Assembly (NCBI GenBank): GCA_002256345.1
Contig: NKIY01000003.1
Span: forward strand, 124,001 to 188,000
Reading direction: 5' to 3'
Source of the DNA: Bradyrhizobiaceae bacterium PARB1
GTDB taxonomy: Bacteria; Pseudomonadota; Alphaproteobacteria; Rhizobiales; Xanthobacteraceae
DNA: 64,000 nt
How positions within the stretch are numbered: the stretch's first letter is position 1; each line of letters begins with the position of its first letter. The notes under the pieces were generated by a model that did no database searches, had not been told where the DNA came from, and saw only the letters and a list, made by a program, of their open reading frames with translations. This document shows, piece by piece, positions 7,112-15,317 of this stretch. A program made the position numbers and the translations under genes.

Positions 7112-9847
7112 TCAAGCCGCCTGCGGCACGTCAGCCGTCTGTTCCTTCAGCGCGGCAATCAGGCCGGGCCGATCGAACTTGGCGACATAGTCGTGGAAGC
7201 CGGCCTGACGGCCGCGCTCGATGGCAGCCGGCGAGATCATCGCGGAGAGCGCGATGATCGGCGTCTGGCCATGTTTCTGATCCGCGCGGATGGTCTCGGC
7301 GAATTCGAAGCCGTTCATATCGGGCATCTCGATGTCGGTGAGGATGACATCGAATTCCTGACCCGACCGCAATACGGTGAGGCCCTCATGGGCATTGGTC
7401 GCGGTGCGCACCTTGTAGCCGGCAGCCTTGAGCACCGGCGACAGCATGTTGCGGAAGAACGCGCTGTCATCGACCAGCAGCACCGACTGGGCCGTGGACG
7501 ACACCCGCATCTCCTTCCGCGAGAACCAGTCCGCGAAGGCCTGCGGCAGGAAGTGACCGACATCGATGACTTCGGTGGCGAGCCCCTTGATCACCGCAGA
7601 GCCCAGAATACCATCACGACTCGAAGCGACTTCGATGTGCAGGCGTTCCTCGACGATATCGACGATCTCATCGACCACGAGGCCCATGGAGCGACCATCG
7701 TCGGCGAACACCAGGATCGGCTGGGTGCCGGCCGAGCGGACAGTGACGTTCTCCATCTGCACCAGCGGCATCAGCTGATCGCGATACTGGACCATGTAAC
7801 GGCCGTTCGACAATTCGATCTTGTCGACGCCGATCTCTTCCAGACGCGTGACGAGACCGAGCGGCACGGCCTTCGGCTGTGCGGAGCCGGCGCGGAACAC
7901 CAGCAGCGAGGTGAGCTGCTCTGCACTGAGCGCACGGGCTGCGGCGTATTCGTCGGCGATCTCACCCATGTTCGAGGCCTGCGCGCCGAGTTCCTGCGCG
8001 ATGCCGTTGGGATCGACGATCATGATCACTGCGCCATCACCGAGAATGGTATTGCCCGAGAACATGTTGATATGGCGCAGCTTGGTCGACATCGGCTTGA
8101 CGACGATTTCTTCCGTGTGGAAGACGCCATCGACGACAATGCCGAAGGTCTGGTTGCCGACCTGCGTGACGACGATAAAGCCGTTTTCCGGATCAGCGGA
8201 TGAGCCGTCGTCGATCTTGAGCAGCTTCTTCAGATGCATCAAGGGCAGCAGTTTGTTGCGCAGACGCAGAACCGGCGTTTCCTTGATGCGCTCGATGCGA
8301 TGCTCGGAATTGGCGCGAGCACGCACCAGTTCGACGACCGCGAGCTGCGGGATCGCGAAACGATCGCCGCCGGCTTCCACGATCAGCGCGGAGACGATCG
8401 CCAGCGTCAGCGGGATCTTGATGGTAACGCTGGAGCCCTCACCGGCCACCGACTTGATGTCGATGGTGCCGCCGATCTGATCGATATTGGTGCGCACCAC
8501 GTCCATGCCGACGCCGCGGCCCGACACGCTGGTGACGGCTGCTGCGGTCGAGAAGCCCGGTGCGAAGATGAATTTGTGGATCTGCGCTTCCGACATCTTC
8601 TCGATATCGGCTTCGGTGGCGAGACCGTTCTGGATCGCCTTCGCCTTGATGCGCTCGGTGTTCAGACCGCGGCCGTTGTCGGCGATGCAGATCAGGATGT
8701 GACCGCCTTCATGATAGGCGGAGAGCCGGATCGTGCCCTGCTCCGGCTTGCCTGTGGCAGCGCGTTCAGCCGGGGTTTCGAGGCCGTGGTCCGCCGAGTT
8801 GCGCACCATGTGCGTCAGCGGGTCCTTGATAAGGTCGAGCACCTGGCGATCGAGTTCGGTGTCGGCGCCATGCATTTCGAGTTCGATCTGCTTGCCGAGT
8901 TCACCGGCGAGATCGCGAACGATGCGCGGCAGCTTCTGCCAGGCATTGCCGATCGGCTGCATGCGCGTCTTCATGACGCCGTCCTGCAACTCGGCCGTCA
9001 CGGTGGACAGGCGCTGCAGCGGCACCTTGAATTCAGTGTCTTCGTGGCGACGGCTGATTTCGAGCAGCTGGTTGCGGGTCAGCACCAGCTCCGAGACCAT
9101 GGTCATCAGATGTTCGAGCGTATCGACATTGACGCGGATCGACTGATTGGCGACCTTGTCGGCCTCCGCATGTTCGAGCTCGACCGCGGTCTTCTTGGCA
9201 GCCGGCTTGGACGCAGGCTTCGCGGCGGGCTTGGTCTCTGCGACCGGCGCCGCAGCGGGTGTTGTATTTGCTTCCGCGTGCGCCGGAGCGGCAACGACCG
9301 GGAGCACTTCGGTTTCGGTTTCCCGGAAAGCGCGTTCCAGCTCGTCAAGGGAGACTTCGCCCGGACGCAGCTCGCGTTCCAGCGTCTGCACCACCAGCGG
9401 CGGCGATTCCACGACGGGTGCGGGCGCCACTTCTGGTACAATGGGAGGTGCCGGACTGTTCATCGCTTCCATGCCCTTTTCGGCCATATGATGAAGCTCG
9501 TCGATGAGGTCCTCATCGACCCCCTCCGGTTCGGCTTCCGTCGCCTCGAGCTGGCCGAGGATGTCCTTAATGCGATCGATGGTGGTCAGGATGAGGGTCA
9601 CCGCTGCGCCCGTGACAGGCATCCCATCGCGGAATTTACCCATGAGGGTTTCGGCCGCATGAGCCAGCGCTTCCAGGCGAGGCAGGCCCAGGAAGCCGCA
9701 AGTACCCTTGATGGTATGAACAAGACGAAAAATATTATCGAGAATTTTCGCGTTATTCGGATCCTGCTCGAAGCGGACAAGCTGGTTGTCAACCGTGTCC
9801 AAGCTTTCGTTGGTTTCCGTCAGAAACTCGCGGAGAAGATCATCCAT
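7112..9847 (-). CDS. cheA: CheA chemotaxis histidine kinase with extra CheW and receiver domains
   Basis: This 911-residue hybrid CheA has an N-terminal Hpt domain with H44 in VHTIKGTCGFLG, a long Ala/Pro/Lys linker, the P3 dimerisation helices, the kinase domain (N box MVRNSADHGLE, G1 DNGRGL, G2 VSGRGVGMDVV) and a CheW-like P5. A second CheW-like region follows at about residues 640-780, then a C-terminal receiver (SVLLVDDSAFFRN, phospho-Asp in VILTDIEMPD). Classical CheA ends after P5, so the second coupling domain and the fused receiver are additions seen in alphaproteobacterial CheAs; the receiver may tune or drain phosphotransfer. It is the first gene of the che operon, and the 146 bases before it, after the chpT terminator, must hold the promoter. 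Confidence 0.96.
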   Translation of the reverse strand: MDDLLREFLTETNESLDTVDNQLVRFEQDPNNAKILDNIFRLVHTIKGTCGFLGLPRLEALAHAAETLMGKFRDGMPVTGAAVTLILTTIDRIKDILGQLEATEAEPEGVDEDLIDELHHMAEKGMEAMNSPAPPIVPEVAPAPVVESPPLVVQTLERELRPGEVSLDELERAFRETETEVLPVVAAPAHAEANTTPAAAPVAETKPAAKPASKPAAKKTAVELEHAEADKVANQSIRVNVDTLEHLMTMVSELVLTRNQLLEISRRHEDTEFKVPLQRLSTVTAELQDGVMKTRMQPIGNAWQKLPRIVRDLAGELGKQIELEMHGADTELDRQVLDLIKDPLTHMVRNSADHGLETPAERAATGKPEQGTIRLSAYHEGGHILICIADNGRGLNTERIKAKAIQNGLATEADIEKMSEAQIHKFIFAPGFSTAAAVTSVSGRGVGMDVVRTNIDQIGGTIDIKSVAGEGSSVTIKIPLTLAIVSALIVEAGGDRFAIPQLAVVELVRARANSEHRIERIKETPVLRLRNKLLPLMHLKKLLKIDDGSSADPENGFIVVTQVGNQTFGIVVDGVFHTEEIVVKPMSTKLRHINMFSGNTILGDGAVIMIVDPNGIAQELGAQASNMGEIADEYAAARALSAEQLTSLLVFRAGSAQPKAVPLGLVTRLEEIGVDKIELSNGRYMVQYRDQLMPLVQMENVTVRSAGTQPILVFADDGRSMGLVVDEIVDIVEERLHIEVASSRDGILGSAVIKGLATEVIDVGHFLPQAFADWFSRKEMRVSSTAQSVLLVDDSAFFRNMLSPVLKAAGYKVRTATNAHEGLTVLRSGQEFDVILTDIEMPDMNGFEFAETIRADQKHGQTPIIALSAMISPAAIERGRQAGFHDYVAKFDRPGLIAALKEQTADVPQAA

Positions 9848-9993
9848 GAAAGTAGGCCTTCACACAACCGGAGCCCGCGCCGTCGCGTGACCCTTATCGA
9901 AGTAGTGCCACTCTCACCACAAAGCGTTTAATATTGGTTGAGCATTCCGAGAAAGACCGAGCGACAGGCATCGAACCGATATGTGAAACGCAA

Positions 9994-10019
9994 ACGGGCC
10001 GCCAAAATGGGCGGCCCGT
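9994..10019 (-). terminator. Terminator hairpin between chpT and cheA
   Basis: ACGGGCCGCC (9994-10003) pairs perfectly with GGCGGCCCGT (10010-10019) over a six-base loop. On the minus strand it follows the chpT stop and runs into a short TTTGCGTTT tract. It separates chpT from the che operon transcriptionally. Confidence 0.75.
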
Positions 10020-10065
10020 AAATAGTTCGTTAAGTTAGTAACGTCGTTGGGTTAGCGAAACCTCA

Positions 10066-10713
10066 TCAGGCCGCCGTGACGACCGCGGCCTCGTTCTCCA
10101 GAACCATCGTCACTTTGAGGCCAGTGCCTTCCGCGAGCAGACGCGTATAGTAGGGCTGGACGGCATGGGCATCGATGTTGCCGACCTGCTCGGCGGTAAG
10201 CATATCGACGATGTTCTGCGGCAGGCGCGCATTGATGCCCGTGGCAGTGATACGGAAACCTGTCGGCTCGCCCTCACCGACCGGATCGACCTTGAGCACG
10301 CCGCCGCGCGGGATGGTCTGCTGCGCGATGATCAGCATATTGAGCAGCAGCTTCACCTTGTTCTTCGGCAACAAGAGACGCGGCAGATTCCACTCGATCT
10401 TGGTCTTGTTGTCTTCGAGATGCCCGCGCGCCATGTTCTGCGCATCGCCAAGGTCGATCACCGCACCAGCCGAACCGGCAGCGCCGAAAGCAAGGCGGCA
10501 GAACTGCAGACGCGCCGATGCCGTCTTCGCGCTCTTGCGGATGAGGTCGAGCGCGAATTCCTTGTCCTCGGGCTTCGGATTGTCGTCGAGCACTTCGAGC
10601 CCGTTGACGATGGCGCCCACCGGGCTGATCAGATCGTGGCAGACGCGGGACGACAGCAGCGCGGCGAGTTCGAGTGCGTCGGGGGCCGGACCAGGCGAAG
10701 GTGCATCAGACAT
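10066..10713 (-). CDS. chpT: ChpT histidine phosphotransferase of the CckA-ChpT-CtrA relay
   Basis: ChpT receives phosphate from the hybrid kinase CckA and passes it to CtrA and CpdR. The 215-residue protein shows the DHp-like helix with H26 in SSRVCHDLISPVGAIVNGLE, followed by NPKPEDKEFALDLI and a degenerate ATPase-like C-terminal domain, as in the family. I chose the ATG at 10713, preceded by AGGAGC, over an upstream in-frame start at 10785. It lies directly upstream of, and in the same direction as, the che operon, with a terminator between them. ctrA sits 9 kb away in the same window. Confidence 0.9.
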   Translation of the reverse strand: MSDAPSPGPAPDALELAALLSSRVCHDLISPVGAIVNGLEVLDDNPKPEDKEFALDLIRKSAKTASARLQFCRLAFGAAGSAGAVIDLGDAQNMARGHLEDNKTKIEWNLPRLLLPKNKVKLLLNMLIIAQQTIPRGGVLKVDPVGEGEPTGFRITATGINARLPQNIVDMLTAEQVGNIDAHAVQPYYTRLLAEGTGLKVTMVLENEAAVVTAA

Positions 10714-10868
10714 GGGGTATGCTCCTGAGGCCGCGCGACATGAACGGCGAATCAAACATTTGCTCTTTGGTTTGATACACTGCACAGATCAGCCCGGCCA
10801 CCGCCGGGCCGACGCCCGCAAGGTCGGACGATACAACCATAATCACGAGCGAGACACGAAAGCTTGCC

Positions 10869-11699
10869 ATGACGACCGATTCGCTTCCGCATCTCGATCT
10901 GGACCACGCCGCAGGGCTGCTTGAACCGCTGACCCAGCTCGCAGTCCAAGCCGGCGCAGCCATTCTCGCCGTGAACCGGAACGCGATGACAGTGGAAGGT
11001 AAAACCGACGGCTCTCCGGTCACGCTAGCGGACCTGGCCGCCGATCGCGTGATCTGCGAGGGCCTAACGCGGTTGTTTCCCGGCATCCCAACGCTGTCCG
11101 AGGAGCGGTTGCATCTCGCGAAGCCGCCTTATGCCGGCGCCTTGTTCCTGATCGATCCGCTCGACGGCACCAAGGAATTCATTGCCGGACGGCAGGAGTT
11201 CACAGTGAATATCGCCCTGATCGTCGATGGAGCACCGCTGCTCGGTATCGTCGGTGCTCCGGCGCTGGGGCTGATTTGGCGCGGCATTGTCGGGCGCGGC
11301 GCCGAACGCCTCGAGATCAAGCCGGACCTTTCCATCGGCAAATTGACATCTATCAAGGCCCGCCAGATGCCCGCGGCCGGCCAGCCCTGGATCGCGGCGG
11401 TCAGCCGCTCCCATGGCGACATTCGCAGCGAGGCATTCATCTCCAGCCGGCCAGGCGCGGTGCGTCAGGAATTCGGCTCGGCTCTGAAATTCTGCCGCAT
11501 CGCCGAGGGCCAGGCCGACATCTATCCGCGCCTGTCGCCGACCTGCGAATGGGATGTCGCTGCCGGCCACGCAGTGGTCGTCGCCGCTGGCGGCCATGTG
11601 GCCGACAGCCATGGCCATCCGCTCCATTTCGGCGGCCGGAGGGAAGACTTCATCGTTCCGGAGTTCATCGCCTGGGGCGAACGTAGCGCGGCAAACTAG
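10869..11699 (+). CDS. cysQ: 3'(2'),5'-bisphosphate nucleotidase CysQ
   Basis: CysQ hydrolyses adenosine 3',5'-bisphosphate (pAp) to AMP, clearing the by-product of sulfate assimilation from PAPS. The 276-residue protein belongs to the inositol monophosphatase superfamily: the metal-binding signatures are SEE at about residue 77, DPLDGTKEF at about 97 and CEWDVAAGHAVV near the C-terminus. It is divergent from chpT with about 155 bases between, and no other sulfur gene is nearby. A palindromic repeat follows directly. Confidence 0.93.
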   Translation: MTTDSLPHLDLDHAAGLLEPLTQLAVQAGAAILAVNRNAMTVEGKTDGSPVTLADLAADRVICEGLTRLFPGIPTLSEERLHLAKPPYAGALFLIDPLDGTKEFIAGRQEFTVNIALIVDGAPLLGIVGAPALGLIWRGIVGRGAERLEIKPDLSIGKLTSIKARQMPAAGQPWIAAVSRSHGDIRSEAFISSRPGAVRQEFGSALKFCRIAEGQADIYPRLSPTCEWDVAAGHAVVVAAGGHVADSHGHPLHFGGRREDFIVPEFIAWGERSAAN

Positions 11700-11795
11700 A
11701 GCTTCGCTTCTGATAGAATCAGAACCGTAGCTCTAGCCTTTTGTTTTGACGCGTTTTCTTGACGAGAACCGGTAGCCACTTCGCTCGAAAACGCT
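11700..11795. repeat. Double-hairpin extragenic repeat between cysQ and the YHS gene
   Basis: Two inverted repeats are stacked between the convergent stop codons. TTCTGAT (11708-11714) pairs with ATCAGAA (11718-11724), and GCGTTTTC (11751-11758) pairs with GAAAACGC (11787-11794). The second unit, with its ACCGGTAGCCACTTCGCTC interior, matches a dispersed repeat I recognise from Bradyrhizobium-like genomes. The hairpins probably also act as a bidirectional terminator. Confidence 0.7.
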
Positions 11796-12284
11796 TTAGC
11801 GCGCCAGTGTCTCCTGAACGCCGGGCCATCTTTTTTGCGCGGCAGGCAGGAAAGTCGCCGGCGCCTCCTTGAAGGCGTCCCGATTCTCCTCGCGACTGAA
11901 CAGATAGAGCCTCTGGCCACCCACGAGCCAGGTGCGCGGATTACCGGCAATGGCAATGCCCCTTGCCATATCGACGGGGTCGTAGCCCCCAAATTGCGGC
12001 CCGTAGATTTCCGGGTGCTTGGCGAATTCCGCGCGGTTCCCTTCGTTGCGGAACCGCCAGACCGCCCCATCCTCGGTCAGCTCGAAATCCGGCAGGCCAG
12101 CCTGAGCCTCCGAATCAGTGAAATATGCGACCGGATCGAAGCCGCCGATGGCCAGACCGCTGTACCTGTCGGTGACCACACGTTCATTGGTCCCGGCCCA
12201 TAACGGCGTGCATAGGCTCGAAATAAGCAAGATCAGGGCAATTCCACGGCCGATCCCGCACCAATCCCGCCGTTGTGCCGTCAT
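11796..12284 (-). CDS. Secreted YHS-domain protein
   Basis: The 162-residue protein has an N-terminal hydrophobic signal (IALILLISSLCTPLWA) and then a YHS domain with GGFDPVAYFTD and a second related segment GGYDPVDMARG. YHS domains are small modules of uncertain function, often near metal-handling or redox proteins. No metal-binding Cys is visible in the mature part. It is convergent with cysQ across a repeat and divergent from eipA. Substrate and partner are unknown. Confidence 0.8.
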   Translation of the reverse strand: MTAQRRDWCGIGRGIALILLISSLCTPLWAGTNERVVTDRYSGLAIGGFDPVAYFTDSEAQAGLPDFELTEDGAVWRFRNEGNRAEFAKHPEIYGPQFGGYDPVDMARGIAIAGNPRTWLVGGQRLYLFSREENRDAFKEAPATFLPAAQKRWPGVQETLAR

Positions 12285-12397
12285 AGTTCATACCGATATT
12301 ATAGGGACTCGGGGACATTGACCGCGGATTAAACGTGGTGCTTCTCAGCATCTGGTTAAGGCTGCGGTCTGCAAATTGAATACCAAGGGTTCTTTTC

Positions 12398-12976
12398 ATG
12401 ACCTTCGCATCACGCCTGGCAGCGCTCGCGCTTGCCGCTATTACCCTTGCCGCCGCGCCGGCCTCCGCCCAGCAGCGCGGCCGCGAAGCGCCCGATACCT
12501 ACAGATCGGAAGAACTCGTCACCGCCGGGCACCGCTTCTTCGGTAATGTCTCACGTGGTCTTGCATCGGTGATTGAAAAGGCGGTGAGCCAGTGGGGCCT
12601 GCCGAATGGTTATATTCTGGGCGAAGAAGGTTCCGGCGCCATCGTCGCCGGCCTGCGCTATGGCGAGGGAACGCTCTACACCAAGAATGCCGGCGACCTG
12701 CGCGTCTACTGGCAGGGTCCCTCGCTCGGCTTCGACTGGGGCGGCGACGGCGCCCGCACCATGACACTGGTCTATAACCTGCCCGCAACCCAGGCGATCT
12801 ACCAGCGCTTCGGCGGCATCGATGGCTCCGCCTACATCATCGGCGGTTTTGGCATGACGGCGCTGACCGCCAACAATATCGTTCTGGTGCCGATCCGCTC
12901 CGGGCTCGGCCTGCGTCTCGGCGCCAATATCGGCTATCTCAAATACACACCGACGGCGACCTGGAACCCGTTCTGA
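12398..12976 (+). CDS. eipA: EipA-like periplasmic envelope integrity protein (DUF1134)
   Basis: The 192-residue protein has a clear signal peptide ending in PASAQQ and a DUF1134 domain with VIEKAVSQWGLPNGYILGEE and GEGTLYTKNAGDLRVYWQGP. EipA is the Brucella member of this family, a periplasmic protein needed for envelope integrity and reported to be under direct CtrA control. Here the upstream region has only isolated TTAA half-sites (12329, 12356), not a full box. It is the first of two rightward genes, followed by the coiled-coil protein. The orthology call rests on family similarity. Confidence 0.85.
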   Translation: MTFASRLAALALAAITLAAAPASAQQRGREAPDTYRSEELVTAGHRFFGNVSRGLASVIEKAVSQWGLPNGYILGEEGSGAIVAGLRYGEGTLYTKNAGDLRVYWQGPSLGFDWGGDGARTMTLVYNLPATQAIYQRFGGIDGSAYIIGGFGMTALTANNIVLVPIRSGLGLRLGANIGYLKYTPTATWNPF

Positions 12977-13005
12977 TCCAGCGCGAGCAGGCCGGCGCAT
13001 CAAGG

Positions 13006-13020
13006 TTAACAAGGCGTTAC
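13006..13020. promoter_or_regulatory. Candidate CtrA box upstream of the coiled-coil membrane gene
   Basis: TTAA at 13006-13009 and TTAC at 13017-13020 are seven bases apart, one mismatch from TTAA-N7-TTAA. The site is 67 bases before the ATG at 13087, and a further GTTAAC half-site follows at about 13049. CtrA regulation is inference. Confidence 0.45.
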
Positions 13021-13086
13021 GCTGTCTTTGCCTGCGCGCGCATGGCATGTTAACCGCGACTTTTCAGCGCGTGGGAGCATAGTGCC

Positions 13087-14346
13087 ATGGTCGAGCCGAT
13101 CATGTATCTGGCGATCGGTTTTCTGGCCGCGATGTTGTGCAGCCTGCTTGTCATGCCGCTGGTGCACAATCGCGCTGTGCGCCTGACAACCCGCCGGCTC
13201 GAAGCTGCGACACCGCTGTCGATGGCCGAAATCCAGGCCGACAAGGACCAGCTCCGCGCCGAATTCGCCATGTCGGCACGGCGGCTGGAAATGAGCGTCG
13301 AACAGCTCAAGGGCAAGACCACCAACCAGCTCGCCGAACTCGGCAAGAAGACCGACGCCATCAACCGGATGAAGGTCGAGCTGAGTGAAAAAACCGCAGC
13401 TATCTTCGATCTGGAAGCGCGCGAGACGACGGTGAAACAGAAGCTCGCAACCACTGAAAGCGAATTCACCGCCAAAACCGAAGCCCTCGCTGCTGCCGAT
13501 CGCGCTCTCGCCGACAAGCAAAGCGAACTCGCCCGTCTCACCACCGAACTCAACGACCGCACCCAGGTCGCCGAGGGCCGACAGGTCGAACTGGTCACCG
13601 TGCGCACCCAGGTGGAGGAGCTGAGAAGCCGCCTCGGCCTCGCGGAGCAGGACTTCACCAGCACGCAGCACCGGCTCGAATTGCAGCGCGGCGAGTCCGC
13701 GACCGCAACACGCGAGCTCGTGGAAGCGCGCACCCGCGTCGAAAGCCTCAATCACCGCGTCACCGATCTCGATCAGCAATTGGCGATTCAGGTCCACGAA
13801 GCGGAACTTCTTGGTAACCGCGTCGACCAGTTGGAGGCGCAATTACTGGAGCAGACCAAACTGCTCGCCGAACGCGATTTCGAAAATGCGCAGCTTCGCC
13901 AAGCCAGCGAAGCTGCCGAGCAGACGATGCGAAACCTGCGCGTCGAGATTGCCGCCAATGCCGGCGGCAAATCCTCGCCGCTGGTCGAGCAGTTGCGGGC
14001 CGAAAAGGCCAGCGCAGAGGAGGAGCTTCGTCTCGCCCGCGAGGACCGCGGCAAGCTCCAGCGCGACCTCAACACCATCCACCAGCAGGCCGAGAGCGCC
14101 TGGGCCACGGAGCGGATGGAAAATGCCCTGCTGCGCGAACGCATCAACGATATCGCCGCCGAGGTCGCCAAAATGGCGATGGCCCTGGAAGGGCCGAATT
14201 CGCCGATCGAGGCCATTCTGGCGGCCGATCCTGCCGTCAACCAGCCACATCCGGCCAATGATCCAGGTTTTGCCCCCAACAGTACCCTCGCGGATCGTAT
14301 CCGGGCGCTCCAGTCCCATGCCTCCCGGGGTCGCCAGCCAGGCTGA
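13087..14346 (+). CDS. Membrane-anchored coiled-coil protein of unknown function
   Basis: The 419-residue protein has one N-terminal membrane helix (IMYLAIGFLAAMLCSLLVMP), a short basic stretch, then about 330 residues of heptad-rich, Glu/Lys/Ala/Leu sequence that should form a long coiled coil in the cytoplasm. A Pro-rich C-terminus follows. I do not recognise a catalytic motif. The shape recalls scaffold proteins of division or polarity such as EzrA- or RmuC-like proteins, but no RmuC nuclease domain is present. It follows eipA in the same direction after 110 bases that hold a CtrA-like box. Confidence 0.8.
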   Translation: MVEPIMYLAIGFLAAMLCSLLVMPLVHNRAVRLTTRRLEAATPLSMAEIQADKDQLRAEFAMSARRLEMSVEQLKGKTTNQLAELGKKTDAINRMKVELSEKTAAIFDLEARETTVKQKLATTESEFTAKTEALAAADRALADKQSELARLTTELNDRTQVAEGRQVELVTVRTQVEELRSRLGLAEQDFTSTQHRLELQRGESATATRELVEARTRVESLNHRVTDLDQQLAIQVHEAELLGNRVDQLEAQLLEQTKLLAERDFENAQLRQASEAAEQTMRNLRVEIAANAGGKSSPLVEQLRAEKASAEEELRLAREDRGKLQRDLNTIHQQAESAWATERMENALLRERINDIAAEVAKMAMALEGPNSPIEAILAADPAVNQPHPANDPGFAPNSTLADRIRALQSHASRGRQPG

Positions 14347-14401
14347 ATCGACCTGTTTTACCCTCCGGTGCAACAATGTGGTCGCAACCGGCAGGGCGTG
14401 C

Positions 14402-14430
14402 TTGACACCCCGGCCCCCAATTCCCTAAAT
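14402..14430 (+). promoter_or_regulatory. Sigma-70-type promoter for tRNA-Val
   Basis: TTGACA (14402-14407), a 17-base spacer and CTAAAT (14425-14430) form a near-consensus housekeeping promoter. The tRNA begins 88 bases downstream of the -10 element, so a processed 5' leader is expected. The preceding gene ends at 14346. Confidence 0.6.
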
Positions 14431-14518
14431 CGCGCCACTGACGTCACGCATCGCCGGGCCCCGCCCGGCCTTTTGGTTTCCGGTCCGGTTTTCATGACCG
14501 ACACCGCACGCGACGTCC

Positions 14519-14593
14519 GGGCGCATAGCTCAGCGGGAGAGCGTTCCCTTCACACGGGAGAGGTCCAAGGTTCGATCCCTTGTGCGCCCACCA
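14519..14593 (+). tRNA. tRNA-Val (anticodon CAC)
   Basis: A full cloverleaf is visible. The acceptor stem is GGGCGCA (14519-14525) with TGCGCCC (14583-14589). The D-arm is AGCTCAGCGGGAGAGC, and the anticodon loop TTCACAC carries CAC between TTCCC and GGGAG. The T-arm is GGTTCGATCCC. Discriminator A at 14590 is followed by an encoded CCA at 14591-14593. It reads GUG valine codons. No integrase gene or duplicated attachment sequence is seen next to it. Confidence 0.96.
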
Positions 14594-14737
14594 TCCAACT
14601 CTTCGCATGCACTGTCAGGTTTTTTGTATTGCAGAGACGGCAGATCTGCGGAATGAGCCGTACCTCTTATTTCGCGCAACAGACGTTCTCTAAAGGTCGC
14701 GTATGAGGCACATTGCGCGACAGCGCCTCGCGCCACA

Positions 14738-14980
14738 TCACTTCAAGATCGGCGGCACGATTTCTCTTACGTCGATCACAGCGACTTCATTTCCGCCTTC
14801 CGACACAGCGACGATGAAACGCGGGACGCGCTGCATGCCCAGCTTGATCGCTTCGGCGAGAATCTCCCGCGCCGATAACAGTGCCTGTTCGCGCGCAGCA
14901 GCAATACTCGGAAGATCGCTGCCCTCCGGATCGCAAATGACATCATCGCCATCTACGAGATGCAGGAAATATTGTGCCAT
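14738..14980 (-). CDS. Small DUF6894-type protein
   Basis: The 80-residue protein starts MAQYFLHLVDGDDVICDPEG, the hallmark of the DUF6894 family that is multiplied in Bradyrhizobium-like genomes, and continues with SIAAAREQALLSAREILAEA. Function is unknown. I prefer the ATG at 14980 because family members begin at this motif; an upstream in-frame ATG at 15010 would add ten residues. It lies 34 bases downstream of another small leftward gene, so they may be cotranscribed. Confidence 0.8.
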   Translation of the reverse strand: MAQYFLHLVDGDDVICDPEGSDLPSIAAAREQALLSAREILAEAIKLGMQRVPRFIVAVSEGGNEVAVIDVREIVPPILK

Positions 14981-15014
14981 GGTCGCCGCCGCTCTTTGGA
15001 TGAGAGACAAGCTG

Positions 15015-15254
15015 TCATCGCTCGACTAGTTTCGACGCGGAGTAGGACTGCCGCATTGGTGCTTCACCATCTAGCGCCTGCTTCTTTGCGACGCTCTCGA
15101 CATTGTCGAAACTAATCACTGTCCGAGCATGCTCACCGGCGAGATCGAGCCAACGCCGCGCCTCCGCCAACCAGAAAGCCCGATCTGAATCACCGCAACC
15201 TGCCTGCTCTCTGCAGATCGCAGCCTGTGCCTCGCAAATCGTTTTCCGGTCCAT
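15015..15254 (-). CDS. Small hypothetical protein, 79 residues
   Basis: The ATG at 15254 is preceded by GGAG at a good distance. The protein (CEAQAAICREQAGCGDSDRA, then WLAEARRWLDLAGE) has three Cys and an amphipathic helical pattern similar to short unannotated proteins common in Bradyrhizobium-like genomes. I do not recognise a function. It lies between the Crp/Fnr regulator and the DUF6894 gene, all leftward. Confidence 0.6.
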   Translation of the reverse strand: MDRKTICEAQAAICREQAGCGDSDRAFWLAEARRWLDLAGEHARTVISFDNVESVAKKQALDGEAPMRQSYSASKLVER

Positions 15255-15317
15255 GATCGTTACTCCGACATTGAACCAGCCAACAGTCTAACACCCTATC
15301 AATAACCGTTCGGTACG

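Noticed and set aside
8234-9931. 565-codon open frame antisense to cheA
   Set aside because: The reverse frame is a clear CheA with all kinase motifs; this frame is an artefact of codon bias.
12329-12359. TTAA half-sites upstream of eipA as a CtrA box
   Set aside because: The two TTAA words are 27 bases apart, not seven, so no full box is present; control by CtrA is known for the Brucella homolog but not shown here.
14519-14593. Genomic-island attachment at tRNA-Val
   Set aside because: No integrase gene and no second copy of the tRNA 3' end was found in the window.
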